From: Rhodospirillum sp.
Lineage (GTDB): Bacteria; Pseudomonadota; Alphaproteobacteria; Dongiales; Dongiaceae
Length of the DNA stretch: 64,000 bases
Direction: 5' to 3'
NCBI GenBank assembly: GCA_013822765.1
Contig: PNKY01000004.1
Span: 124,001-188,000, forward strand
In this document: positions 26,640-35,211 of the stretch, piece by piece
How positions within the stretch are numbered: position 1 is the first letter of the stretch
How the letters are laid out: every line of letters begins with the position of its first letter
Notes under the pieces: generated by a model
What the model saw: only the letters and a program-made list of their open reading frames with translations
What the model was told of the DNA's origin: nothing
Database searches by the model: none
Position numbers and translations under genes: made by a program

Positions 26640-27620
26640 ATGGCTAACCAACCATCTGTTCTCGTGACCGGCGGCGCCGGCTATGTTGGCAGCCATGTCT
26701 GCAAAGCCCTGCATCGTTCGGGCTTCGTGCCGGTTACCTTCGATAATCTGGCGACCGGCCACCGGGAGGCGGTTAAATGGGGGCCGCTGGAGGTGGGCGA
26801 CGTCCGGAACCAGGACCTCGTCGCCGATGTGATGCAGCGCTACGAGGCTACCGCCGTCCTCCATTTCGCCGCCGCTTCGCTGGTGGGCGAGTCGGCAAGC
26901 AAGCCGCTCGAGTACTACGATAACAATGTGGCGGGAGCGATCTCTCTGGTCACGGCTATGCGGCGGTGCGGCGTCTCGCGCATCGTGTTCTCAAGCACCT
27001 GCGCCGTCTATGGGATGCCCGAGGCGCTACCCATTCAGGAAACGGAATCGACGCGACCGATCAACGTCTACGGCCGCACCAAATTGGCAGTCGAGAACTT
27101 GCTGGCGGATGTCGCGGCGACGGGCGAGATCCGCACTGTCATGCTGCGCTATTTCAATGCGGCAGGCGCCGACAGCGAGGGCGAGATCGGCGAAGCGCAT
27201 GCACCGGAAACCCATCTTATCCCTCTCGCCATTCAGGCTGCGCATGATCCGGCTCGGCCGCTCCACGTTTTCGGCAGCGACTATCCGACGGCGGACGGAA
27301 CCTGCGAGCGCGATTACGTCCATGTCGAGGACCTGGCCGAAGCCCATCTCCAGGCGCTTCGTTTCCTTGGGGAAACCGGCAGCAGCCGTGCCTTCAACCT
27401 GGGGACCGGGCATCCCGTTTCCGTGCGCCAGGTCATCGCCGCCGTCGAGCGCGTGCTCGGCACCAAGGTTCCGACGGTCGAGGCGTCGCGCCGCCCTGGC
27501 GACCCGCCGCGCTTGTTCGCCGCGCCGGGTCTTGCCGGACGCGATCTGGGCTGGGTCGCTACCCGCAGCGATATCGACAGGATCGTCGAAACGGCCACCC
27601 GCTGGCGTCGGTGGGCATGA
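26640..27620 (+). CDS. galE: UDP-glucose 4-epimerase
   Basis: A 326-residue extended SDR interconverting UDP-Glc and UDP-Gal (possibly UDP-GlcNAc and UDP-GalNAc). VLVTGGAGYVGSHVCKAL is the NAD loop; FSSTCAVYG with the Ser/Thr residues, and INVYGRTKLAVE with the catalytic Tyr-X3-Lys, follow; LRYFNAAGAD and GTCERDYVHVEDLAEAH are strongly diagnostic of GalE. Length is in the normal range (about 325-340). It stands alone on the plus strand and supplies galactose-type donors to the surrounding transferases. Confidence 0.95.
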   Translation: MANQPSVLVTGGAGYVGSHVCKALHRSGFVPVTFDNLATGHREAVKWGPLEVGDVRNQDLVADVMQRYEATAVLHFAAASLVGESASKPLEYYDNNVAGAISLVTAMRRCGVSRIVFSSTCAVYGMPEALPIQETESTRPINVYGRTKLAVENLLADVAATGEIRTVMLRYFNAAGADSEGEIGEAHAPETHLIPLAIQAAHDPARPLHVFGSDYPTADGTCERDYVHVEDLAEAHLQALRFLGETGSSRAFNLGTGHPVSVRQVIAAVERVLGTKVPTVEASRRPGDPPRLFAAPGLAGRDLGWVATRSDIDRIVETATRWRRWA

Positions 27621-27673
27621 GGATTTGCGGCCGGCTACCGGCTTGCATGTAAGTGCCTCGTATGCATCCGGCC

Positions 27674-27696
27674 AAACCGCGCCGACGAGCGGTTTT
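27674..27696 (+). terminator. Candidate Rho-independent terminator after galE
   Basis: Seven-base-pair stem AAACCGC/GCGGTTT (27674-27680 with 27689-27695), eight-base loop, and a four-T run at 27693-27696 overlapping the stem end. It lies 54 bases after the galE stop on the same strand. The stem is short and the T-run modest, so efficiency is uncertain. Confidence 0.45.
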
Positions 27697-27906
27697 CCGT
27701 AGTGCGGCCATAGACTTACGGGAAGCCAGGATTCGCGGTTCGGGACCTATCCTAGGAGATTATTAAGCATCTATTCGTCAAATGGCTTCTGGCAAGGGGT
27801 GGGTCGCCATGGCTTCTGTAGCGGGCGCCTTCGCTCGTGACGCCCGCGCTCGCTCCGCCCCGTGCCCTAGCCCGGCACGGATAGCTATGGCGGACCAGGA
27901 ATTGCC

Positions 27907-28923
27907 TTGACCCAATCTGAACTGAAAGCGGAGACGAAATTCGGGACCTTCCCCGGCCGGACCCTGATGGGCATTCTGATGGCTGGGGCGGGAGTTGGGC
28001 TGATCTATGCCCTGTTTCGCACATTCGGGGCGACGGGTGCCGACTTCATGGAGGCACTGTCGCACTCGCCGTGGCAGCTTTATGCCGCCATCACAGTCAT
28101 TCTCATACTCAACAATCTGGTTGGCGTGCTCAAGTGGCGCGCCGCGATCCGCTGGCTCGATCCTGCCGCCACCATGCCGCCGATGCTCGCGAGCTTCGAG
28201 GCATCGATCTTCGGCGCGCTTTTCGGCCTGCTTTTGCTGCCTCACGTCACCAGCGCCGCCGCGCGGTGGCTGGTGCTGAAGCGGAGTGGGGGCCGCGGAA
28301 GCCTGGCCGTGAGCACCACGTTCTATGAACAGGTCTGCGACTTGTTCATGTTGACGACCGCCGGCATCGCCGGCCTCGTCATACTGCTTTTCGCCGTGGG
28401 GCCCATGATAGGAGGCCTTCTCGTCGTGGCCGCGTTCGCAGCAGCGCTCATTGTGATGGGGCCGATTTTCGCTGCCGCGGCCGCGTTGTGTGCGGGTATC
28501 CGACGGCTTGTCCCGCCGGGCCGCATCGCAGGCGGCGTCGGCACAGTTGCCGAAGTCTTGCGCCGTCTTGCCGCCGCACCGTGGCGGGCGTCGCTTACGA
28601 TGATGAGTTATTCGGCGCTCAGGCTGGCCTTACAAATAAGCCATGGTCTGGCCATCGCGTTTGTCTTTGCACCCACAGCGGCACCAACGTTGGTTGCCGC
28701 GGGTGTGCCGGCGGGGGTATTTGCAGCGGCACTTCCGATCTCTCCCAGCGGTCTGGGGATCGCCGACTGGACCTGGGGCGGAATGCTCATCCTCGCAGGC
28801 GCCACCCCCGTTGCCGCGGCGATCACAACTCTCGCAAGCCGGGTCGCCTATGTGATCTCGCTGAGCGCTGTCGGTGGGACCGTTTTTCTCGCACGCTCGA
28901 TCAGGGGCGTGTTGGCAAAGTAG
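27907..28923 (+). CDS. YbhN/flippase-like integral membrane protein (UPF0104 type)
   Basis: A 338-residue protein with about 7-8 hydrophobic helices, resembling lysylphosphatidylglycerol synthase transmembrane regions and the YbhN/AglD group: the N-terminal helix, LLLPHVTSAAARWLVLKRSGG, TTFYEQVCDLFML, and the C-terminal PISPSGLGIADWTWGGMLI. Family members are found with glycan genes and are suspected to move or modify lipid-linked intermediates. The start is TTG at 27907 with AGGAAT about 7 bases upstream; the next ATG (27967) would remove the first cytoplasmic residues. The gene converges with the next GT4 gene with a 23-base overlap. Confidence 0.8.
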   Translation: MTQSELKAETKFGTFPGRTLMGILMAGAGVGLIYALFRTFGATGADFMEALSHSPWQLYAAITVILILNNLVGVLKWRAAIRWLDPAATMPPMLASFEASIFGALFGLLLLPHVTSAAARWLVLKRSGGRGSLAVSTTFYEQVCDLFMLTTAGIAGLVILLFAVGPMIGGLLVVAAFAAALIVMGPIFAAAAALCAGIRRLVPPGRIAGGVGTVAEVLRRLAAAPWRASLTMMSYSALRLALQISHGLAIAFVFAPTAAPTLVAAGVPAGVFAAALPISPSGLGIADWTWGGMLILAGATPVAAAITTLASRVAYVISLSAVGGTVFLARSIRGVLAK

Positions 28924-30088
28924 TTCGTGCCAGCGAACAAATCAACGTGGCATATCGACGGCTGATGCTAATCCAACTGTATCGGTCTCGGGTTTCGTCG
29001 GTGTGGTTGGGTCGAGGCGACAACTGCCTTATTCTCTCGATTTCCGTCTGCCACTGACGGACGGTCCCCTCGAGGTTCCCGGTATCGACGTGTACGCCTG
29101 ACATGCGCCCGCGCAGCCATGGGTCGGCATCAACGAGATCGGCTCCACCGATGACGGCGAGACCAAGCGCCAGCGCCTCCTGTACGACCAGCGGCAGCCC
29201 TTCGCCGACACTCGGCAGCACGAGAAGGTCTGCCTCGCCGTAGGCCCGGCGAAGTTGCACGCCGTCGAGATTCCGTCTCACCTCGATATTGGCGAGCCCC
29301 CAGTCTTCTGGTCGCTCGTCACCCCAACCGCAAATCAGCCAACGGATATGCGGAGTTGCGGCCGCGAGGCGGCGCAGGATTGGAAGGCCCTTCTTCTCGA
29401 CGAAGCGACCCACAAAGATCGCGGTGAATGGCGAGTCCGACGTTAGACTCTCGAGCGCGGGAAGCGATGTCCCCGCCCACAGCTCTTCGCGGATGCCGTT
29501 GAAGATCAGTTGAGGCGGGCGCCGGAACCGAACCCCGGAAAAATGTTGCCGGGTAAGGCCGCTGATGAAGACGACCTGGTCGGCGTTTGCCAGCATCGGG
29601 CGCGACACGAACCTGTCCGCAAGCTTCATGAGCACTCTTGCTACGGGGTTTCTATAGGGCACCAAACCGATGTGTTGCACGATCAGCACGGGCTTACCGA
29701 GCCACTTCGCGGAAAGCATCGCCACCAAATTGGATGGATAGAGCGTATCGTGAAGCATAACGACATCGGACGACCGCACCTCACGCACGATCGTGGCTAT
29801 TGCGCCCGGCAGGGGCAGCGGGATTGGAAGACCAAGCAGGCGCTCGATGCCGTTCCATGACCGAAGAGAGATTGAGCGCACAGATCCATCTGCTGCCGGG
29901 GCCGAGGAGTTCGCGGCCAACCAAGCGACATCGAACCCTTGGCCGGTCGCCAAGGCACGAGCGAGTTGGCCTGCAACGATCTCGATTCCGCCCTTATGAG
30001 ATTCAAAATAGTTGCTGGCGACGAGCAACCTTCCGGCACCGCTTGCTTGAAGGCTGGCGGAGTGCGAAGGGTTCAGCTGCGGTCCCAT
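28901..30088 (-). CDS. GT4-type glycosyltransferase
   Basis: A 395-residue GT-B enzyme. The N-terminal half starts LLVASNYFESHKGGIEIVAGQLA with the Gly-Gly loop, VMLHDTLYPSN and VQHIGLVPYRN; the C-terminal half has FTAIFVGRFVEKKGLPIL (donor binding) and VLPSVGEGLPLVVQEALALGLAVIG with both EX7E glutamates. I start at the ATG at 30088; an upstream extension of 38 residues lies within the methyltransferase gene. It overlaps the upstream methyltransferase by 16 bases, indicating one operon (32705 to 28901). Confidence 0.88.
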   Translation of the reverse strand: MGPQLNPSHSASLQASGAGRLLVASNYFESHKGGIEIVAGQLARALATGQGFDVAWLAANSSAPAADGSVRSISLRSWNGIERLLGLPIPLPLPGAIATIVREVRSSDVVMLHDTLYPSNLVAMLSAKWLGKPVLIVQHIGLVPYRNPVARVLMKLADRFVSRPMLANADQVVFISGLTRQHFSGVRFRRPPQLIFNGIREELWAGTSLPALESLTSDSPFTAIFVGRFVEKKGLPILRRLAAATPHIRWLICGWGDERPEDWGLANIEVRRNLDGVQLRRAYGEADLLVLPSVGEGLPLVVQEALALGLAVIGGADLVDADPWLRGRMSGVHVDTGNLEGTVRQWQTEIERIRQLSPRPNHTDETRDRYSWISISRRYATLICSLARTTLPTRP

Positions 30089-30741
30089 CGCATCGTGATT
30101 TCTAGTCGGTTCGGGAACACCATGGCGAATGGGCCTGAGCGGTATTCGCCCCCGCGCATCTCGCGAATCTTGAAGCCGGTATCGTCCGCCAGTTTCTGCC
30201 ACTCCTCCATCGGGAGATACTCCGCTTGTACCATGCCGCCGAACGGTACGTTTCCGATGAAGTCGAGTGCCGCCAGGCGAGCGTTGTCAAGCGCCCCGAG
30301 CGGCAGATGGTCCTTTATGTAGAGCGGACCACGTGAGACGCGGGCTATTTCACGGAGCAACGCAGTGCGACCCGCGCGCGGGACATGATGAAGCACATTG
30401 TTCATCGTTACGGCATCGAATGACTGGTCGGCAAATGGAATGACTTGCCCATTGTACACCTTGTGATCGACCGAGAGATCGGGATGGAATCGATCGGCGA
30501 CGTCGATCGCAGTCACCTTGTCGGTGGGAAAGTGTTCGGCGAGGCACTGCGCTATGACACCGGTTCCGCCGCCCACATCGAGAATCCGCTCATGAGGCCC
30601 GCTCCAGACATCCTGGAGCGATTGAAGCATGACGGTTTGATAGCGCGGCTTGAGATAGCGATAGATTCCCGAATATCGGCGCAATGTCGCGGCGACAGCG
30701 TCGAGCGTTATCGATTCCGGGCTTTTCTGCTTGCCGTTCAC
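30073..30741 (-). CDS. Class I SAM-dependent methyltransferase
   Basis: A 222-residue methyltransferase. HERILDVGGGTGVIAQCLAE is SAM motif I, VTAIDVADRF motif post I, QSFDAVTMNNVLHHVP motif II, and the tail is typical of the Methyltransf_11/25 group. The start codon is GTG at 30741, overlapping the preceding stop (GTGA). It is one of two adjacent methyltransferases with no close mutual similarity. Substrate is probably a sugar, a lipid carrier or a nucleotide-sugar in the glycan pathway, but the sequence does not say which. Confidence 0.85.
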   Translation of the reverse strand: MNGKQKSPESITLDAVAATLRRYSGIYRYLKPRYQTVMLQSLQDVWSGPHERILDVGGGTGVIAQCLAEHFPTDKVTAIDVADRFHPDLSVDHKVYNGQVIPFADQSFDAVTMNNVLHHVPRAGRTALLREIARVSRGPLYIKDHLPLGALDNARLAALDFIGNVPFGGMVQAEYLPMEEWQKLADDTGFKIREMRGGEYRSGPFAMVFPNRLEITMRWDRS

Positions 30742-31436
30742 GTGCCCGCCTTCCGACAGCGAATCATATAGATGCAGCTGTTGTCCTGTATGAGATTCGG
30801 GGGCGTTAGACAGTCCTCGAGCAGACCCCTGAGGTTCATGAGCACAGCGAACGTTCTCGCGATAGGCCGCCCGACAATCGGCAGGCGTCGAACGAAGTGG
30901 GCGTATCCAGTCAGTCGGATCATGGTTGTGGTTGCCAATGGTCCGACGAGTCCAACTATGTTCTCAACAGCAAAACCGCGGGCTTCGACGTCGACGACGA
31001 GGCCGGTTCTGGTCCACCGGCGATGATCTTCCGGGTGCGGATGATAGAGCCACGTTCCATGGGTGGACAGCAGCAACACGCCGTCATCCTTTAGTACCCG
31101 GGATGCTTCCCCGAGATATCGGTCAAGATCGCGCACATGCTCCAGCACCTGGACGGAAAGCACGGCATCTACGCTCTTGTCAGCGACCGGGAGCGATCCC
31201 TCTGGACTGATTTGCAGCATGCCACCGCCGAAGTCGGCCCCCAAATATTCGGCGCCCAACCTTTCGACAGTGGAGCGATACGGCATCGACCCGCATCCAA
31301 AGTCGAGCAGCCGTTTGTTCCGATCAATATTGTCCGCAATCGCCCGTTCGACCGCCTCTGACAGGGCGCGCAGTACCAGCCAATCGGTATCCCAAAGTCT
31401 TGGCTTCGATCTGCGGTGCGGATCCTCGGCTGTCAC
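30738..31436 (-). CDS. Class I SAM-dependent methyltransferase
   Basis: A 232-residue methyltransferase. KRLLDFGCGSMPYRSTVERL is motif I, EYLGADFGGG follows, and SVDAVLSVQVLEHVRDLDRY is motif II. STHGTWLYHPHPEDHRRWT is a pattern common in glycan-cluster methyltransferases. The start is GTG at 31436, 9 bases after the GT2 stop. It overlaps the next gene by 4 bases, so both are co-translated. Confidence 0.85.
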   Translation of the reverse strand: MTAEDPHRRSKPRLWDTDWLVLRALSEAVERAIADNIDRNKRLLDFGCGSMPYRSTVERLGAEYLGADFGGGMLQISPEGSLPVADKSVDAVLSVQVLEHVRDLDRYLGEASRVLKDDGVLLLSTHGTWLYHPHPEDHRRWTRTGLVVDVEARGFAVENIVGLVGPLATTTMIRLTGYAHFVRRLPIVGRPIARTFAVLMNLRGLLEDCLTPPNLIQDNSCIYMIRCRKAGT

Positions 31437-31445
31437 AGATCGACC

Positions 31446-32705
31446 TCAGGCGGTGTGGGTAGCGCTTGAAATCGCTCCGTCTGCTGCGATCTGCGGACCT
31501 TCATTTCTGCCAGTTTCGCCCACAATTCTCGCTCGCGCGCCGCGGATGATGGACAGCAGGAAACCGCCGAAGAATGCCTGTATCCCCAGTACTAGCAGTG
31601 TGAAGCCGGTGCTGAACTCGCGGATCGCGTTCAGCGCGCCGAAATCGCTTCCGGCCCACCTCGCAACGACGAAGCCGATGATCGTCAGCCCTGTCAAGCC
31701 CAGCACCGCGCCCGCGATCATCCAGCATTCAAGCTGCGTAAGTGCGGGATGGCGTGCAAAAAACGGCGAAGTGGGCCGCCAGCCCTCATTGGCGGCATGA
31801 ATCATGGCGGCAAGGCCGAAGAACCCGAGCTGAAACGCGATGATGACCGCAGCGCTCGCGGCAACCATCCAGTGATCGCCAAAGGCCAGTGGACCGACGT
31901 GAACCATCACATGTTCCAGGCCCACGATGAGCGCCGCGATGACCGCGACGCCGAACGCCGCGAACAATGCCGCCGGGACGAAGAACAGCCAGACCGGATT
32001 CAGCATCAGCATGAAGCGCAAGTGCCGCCAGCCATCGCGATAGGGCCGGAGATGCGGTGCGCGCCCGCGCTGGTCGGGCGACAGCGTTACCGGCATCTCC
32101 TCGATCCGTTCCTTGAGGACGGCCGCCTTGACGACCATCTCGGAGGCGAACTCCATGCCGGTCGATGATAGCCGCAGCCGGTTGAAACAATCCCTGGTCA
32201 AAGCACGAAGTCCGCAGTGCGCATCCCGCACGCCCGTGCCGAACAGGATCCGCAGGATGCCGGACAGGACGGGGTTGCCAATGTAGCGGTTCTTCCACGG
32301 CATGGCGCCGGGCTTGATGCCGCCCGCGAAGCGATTGCCCATGCAGAGATCGGCGCCGTCCACAAGCTTCTCGACGAGGCGGACAGATTCCACGAAGTCG
32401 TAGGAAAGATCGGCATCGCCCATCACGAGGTATTTCCCGCGCGCCGCCCGCATTCCGGCGATGAGCGCGGCGCCGTAGCCACGTTCGGCCACCTCGACGA
32501 CGCGCGCTCCTGCCTTGGTTGCCAGATCGCGGCTGCCATCCGTGCTGCCATTGTCGGCGACCACCACTTCGCCGGACAGCTTCAAGAGGGCCCACATCGC
32601 CTCCAGCGCCTCGCGCGCCCGCGCCACGCAGGCCGCAATGGTCCGCGCCTCGTTGAGGCAGGGGATTACGATGGTGACATGGGCAGGCACAGCCAGCGAA
32701 TTCAT
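31446..32705 (-). CDS. GT2 glycosyltransferase with C-terminal membrane helices (DPM-like)
   Basis: A 419-residue protein. Residues 8-235 form a GT-A domain of the dolichol-phosphate-mannose synthase type: VTIVIPCLNEARTI, VVADNGSTDGSRDL, GDADLSYDF (DXD) and DAHCGLRALTRD. Residues 240-400 contain four hydrophobic segments. Enzymes of this build transfer a hexose from a nucleotide sugar to undecaprenyl phosphate. A strong GGAGG is 4-5 bases before the ATG at 32705. With the GT-C-like protein upstream, it could provide a lipid-linked donor sugar. Confidence 0.88.
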   Translation of the reverse strand: MNSLAVPAHVTIVIPCLNEARTIAACVARAREALEAMWALLKLSGEVVVADNGSTDGSRDLATKAGARVVEVAERGYGAALIAGMRAARGKYLVMGDADLSYDFVESVRLVEKLVDGADLCMGNRFAGGIKPGAMPWKNRYIGNPVLSGILRILFGTGVRDAHCGLRALTRDCFNRLRLSSTGMEFASEMVVKAAVLKERIEEMPVTLSPDQRGRAPHLRPYRDGWRHLRFMLMLNPVWLFFVPAALFAAFGVAVIAALIVGLEHVMVHVGPLAFGDHWMVAASAAVIIAFQLGFFGLAAMIHAANEGWRPTSPFFARHPALTQLECWMIAGAVLGLTGLTIIGFVVARWAGSDFGALNAIREFSTGFTLLVLGIQAFFGGFLLSIIRGARARIVGETGRNEGPQIAADGAISSATHTA

Positions 32706-32739
32706 GGGACCTCCGACTATTTAACTACCAGAGGTTCCG

Positions 32740-34551
32740 TTAATTCTCTGTTGCCGCCCGGAGGTCTGTGCAGGCGCCGGAGGTGAGAAAATCTTGTTTT
32801 TCCCGATAGTTCGCTACCTCCTGAAGGATCTTGGGGTCCTTCCCGGTCTCCGACGCAAGGGCCGTTTCGAGGGTCCGGGTGGGGATGCCAGCCTGGCGGG
32901 CCTCGTCCACGCCGAAGACGGCGACGCGGTAGTTGCCGCACAGCCGTCGAACTTGATCGGCGGACAGGTCGTTCAACATCATCACGACTGGCCGCTCCGC
33001 GGCATAGGGCCCGTTGCGCGGGATCTCGAGGCCATAGAAAATTCCAATCCTGTCGACGATCACGACATCCGCTGGCATCGCCAGCGCGGCCTCCGTCGCC
33101 ACCAGCCAGGGTGCTATGGTCCGCTCGATCAAGAAGGCGCGTACCGGTATGACGACGGCCAGCGTCATCGCAAAGCACAACATCACCGTTTGCCGGAACG
33201 CCTGGCCGTGCAGGCGTTCCATCTGAACCCACCCCGCGGTTCCGATCAGGGCGAGTACACCGAGCAGCCCGTGCAGATAGCGGTAGCCCCAGCCATGGCC
33301 CTGTTCGGGCAACAGGAAGGGGTAAGGCAGCAGGCTGGTCGCGATGGACACTGCCATCAGCACCAGCAAAGGCGGCCATGCCTTCCGATAAACGGTGAAA
33401 AGCAGCAGCGGCGCCAGGGCGAGGCTCTGCCATGCGAATAGGCGGACGATATGCGCACCGATCGTGGCCCAATCGATCAAGCTCGGGATGTGCGCCAGCC
33501 CGCCGACGCGCTGGAGGAACTGCTCGAACGTCAGCTGCCCCGAATTGGAGACGGCGAGTGAATCGCCCATCGCCAGCCGATCCCACCCGAGGATGGCAAG
33601 GTGGCCCACGGCGTATACCGCGCCATACCAGAGGAGGACGCCGGGCCGGAACGGGCGAAAAAGCATAAGGAAGAATGGAGCCGCGAAGAACAGGTGGGGG
33701 TGAATCTGATGAAGCGAGGCGGTGAACACGCCGCATAGGGCCGCCGCAACATGCGCCCACCATTTGTCCAGCACAAAAAGCCGAAGCCAGAGCAGATTGA
33801 AGAACAGGTGCGGCGCCATTGCATAACTTGTCATCGCGGCCGCCAGGGCCTGCGATGAGGTGGCGACAAGGAGCGCCGCAATGACGGGCGCCGACTTGGA
33901 ATCCGGCCACAATACGCGCGCAAGCGAAGCAGTCAGCAGAACCGACCCAGCCGTCATGAAGGCGGAGACGTAGAGCCCGAGGCCGGCGAGATCGAAGAGC
34001 GCGATCAGCGCCGCCATGCCCGGGCGATAGGTACTCGCCACAGCGCCGGTTGCCGGATCGTAGTGGGCAAACGCGTGGTACATGGCGCGGCCATATTCGC
34101 GCCACTCCGGCGGGACGGTGCCCGCAAGCTCACCATGGGCGAAGATCTCCGCTTGCAATCTCGGCATGAACTCATCGGGAGAGAACGCATAGCCGAGATG
34201 GACGGCATGCGTACCGATCATCGACACGACAAGCGTGCAAAGCGCGATAAGGCCAACCGGTATCCGGTCCAGCCAGGCAAAGTCGCCACTCTTCCCGGCC
34301 GCCCAGGCGAAGTCGCCGCTCTTGCCGGCGGCCCAGGCAACGGCAAGCAATGCCACAGCTGAAACAATGAATCCCGGAAAGTCGACGTTGATGTAGATGT
34401 AGCGCGACATTCCGCTTGTCGCCCCCACGGCGACGAGGAGAGCGCCGATCAGGAAGAGTGCAAGCATGAAGACATTCGAGCGTCTCACGAGTTTCCGGGC
34501 ACTCGTTTGATGCTCTTCATGTCCCGCCTGTGCTACAAGCTCCTGGTGCAA
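32740..34551 (-). CDS. Polytopic membrane protein, possible GT-C glycosyltransferase
   Basis: A 603-residue membrane protein with about 11-13 hydrophobic helices. SPDEFMPRLQAEIFAHGEL near residue 125 holds acidic residues in the first periplasmic loop, as in GT-C transferases (DXD/EXD), and STYRPGMAALIALF resembles GT39-type enzymes. The C-terminal 100 residues are soluble and probably periplasmic. The start is taken as TTG at 34551, with GAGGG about 9 bases upstream; in-frame GTG at 34488 and ATG at 34467 are alternatives. A perfect ten-residue duplication (AWAAGKSGDF twice) lies near residues 73-92. Donor is likely polyprenyl-linked; role unproven. Confidence 0.7.
   Translation of the reverse strand: MHQELVAQAGHEEHQTSARKLVRRSNVFMLALFLIGALLVAVGATSGMSRYIYINVDFPGFIVSAVALLAVAWAAGKSGDFAWAAGKSGDFAWLDRIPVGLIALCTLVVSMIGTHAVHLGYAFSPDEFMPRLQAEIFAHGELAGTVPPEWREYGRAMYHAFAHYDPATGAVASTYRPGMAALIALFDLAGLGLYVSAFMTAGSVLLTASLARVLWPDSKSAPVIAALLVATSSQALAAAMTSYAMAPHLFFNLLWLRLFVLDKWWAHVAAALCGVFTASLHQIHPHLFFAAPFFLMLFRPFRPGVLLWYGAVYAVGHLAILGWDRLAMGDSLAVSNSGQLTFEQFLQRVGGLAHIPSLIDWATIGAHIVRLFAWQSLALAPLLLFTVYRKAWPPLLVLMAVSIATSLLPYPFLLPEQGHGWGYRYLHGLLGVLALIGTAGWVQMERLHGQAFRQTVMLCFAMTLAVVIPVRAFLIERTIAPWLVATEAALAMPADVVIVDRIGIFYGLEIPRNGPYAAERPVVMMLNDLSADQVRRLCGNYRVAVFGVDEARQAGIPTRTLETALASETGKDPKILQEVANYREKQDFLTSGACTDLRAATEN
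34273..34332. repeat. Two-copy 30-base in-frame tandem repeat
   Basis: Units 34273-34302 and 34303-34332 match at 26 of 30 bases, with an 8-base start of a third unit after them. They lie inside the GT-C-like gene and encode the decapeptide AWAAGKSGDF twice in a row. The four differences are silent, so the duplication is not very recent or has been kept by selection. Confidence 0.9.
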
Positions 34552-35211
34552 TTGGGCTGCCCTCTTCGGATTACTGTCGCATGGCCATTTGGACGAGACG
34601 ATTCGATCGATCGGCGGAAGCGATCGGGGAACATGGCGGCCTGAAGATGCTCCAGCCCAGTCCCTTGAAGGAACTGGTGCGAGAAGGCACGCCTAAAGGC
34701 AGGGGGTGAAGAAAACGCGCCACGGCATATACCCGCGCGACGTCTGCGACGCATCGACGTGGGGACTCACGACCTTCGTGTCCATGCATGCTGGCGTCGA
34801 CAATTGAAGAACGGCGCCTCAGCGCAGCGCTTGGCTTCGCCGCCTTCGACCGTGATCTCCGCCGCCTGGATCTGTTCGCAGGAAAGATCGCCGTCATAAG
34901 GGTTCATCATCGTGACTGGCTTAGCGCTCCGGCCGGCACCATGCCGCGAGCAACACGAGGCAAGCGATTGCGGTCGGGCCTTTGATGTTCGTATTCCCCA
35001 ATTGAAACGGAGCGTCTAGAGCCGCTCCGAGTTCAGCCTGCCAGCCGCGCTTATGGACCCGCAGGGCGCTGACCGGCGAAGAATAGGAACATTACGGAGC
35101 GGTGGTAAACGTTGGGTTAACCACGATGCGGCACGCGTCGGCGCGACGGTCACGTACCGCGTGATCGCGATCGTCCGCCGGCCCTGGGGCCTCGATGGCA
35201 AATTCTAGGCG
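34552..35211. other. 660-base intergenic region, no gene recognised
   Basis: Both strands contain only short frames with shadow-like Arg/Ser/Pro composition. No tRNA, terminator-quality hairpin or known RNA is visible. It separates two minus-strand genes, so it must contain the promoter of the GT-C-like gene's transcript; no promoter could be assigned with confidence. Confidence 0.5.

Noticed and set aside
26038..26667. 209-residue plus-strand frame in the gap before galE
   Set aside because: Arg/Ser/Pro-rich, no motif, overlaps the galE start in another frame.
34571..34897. 108-residue minus-strand frame in the 660-base gap
   Set aside because: Arg/Ser-rich composition, no family feature, no ribosome-binding site of note.
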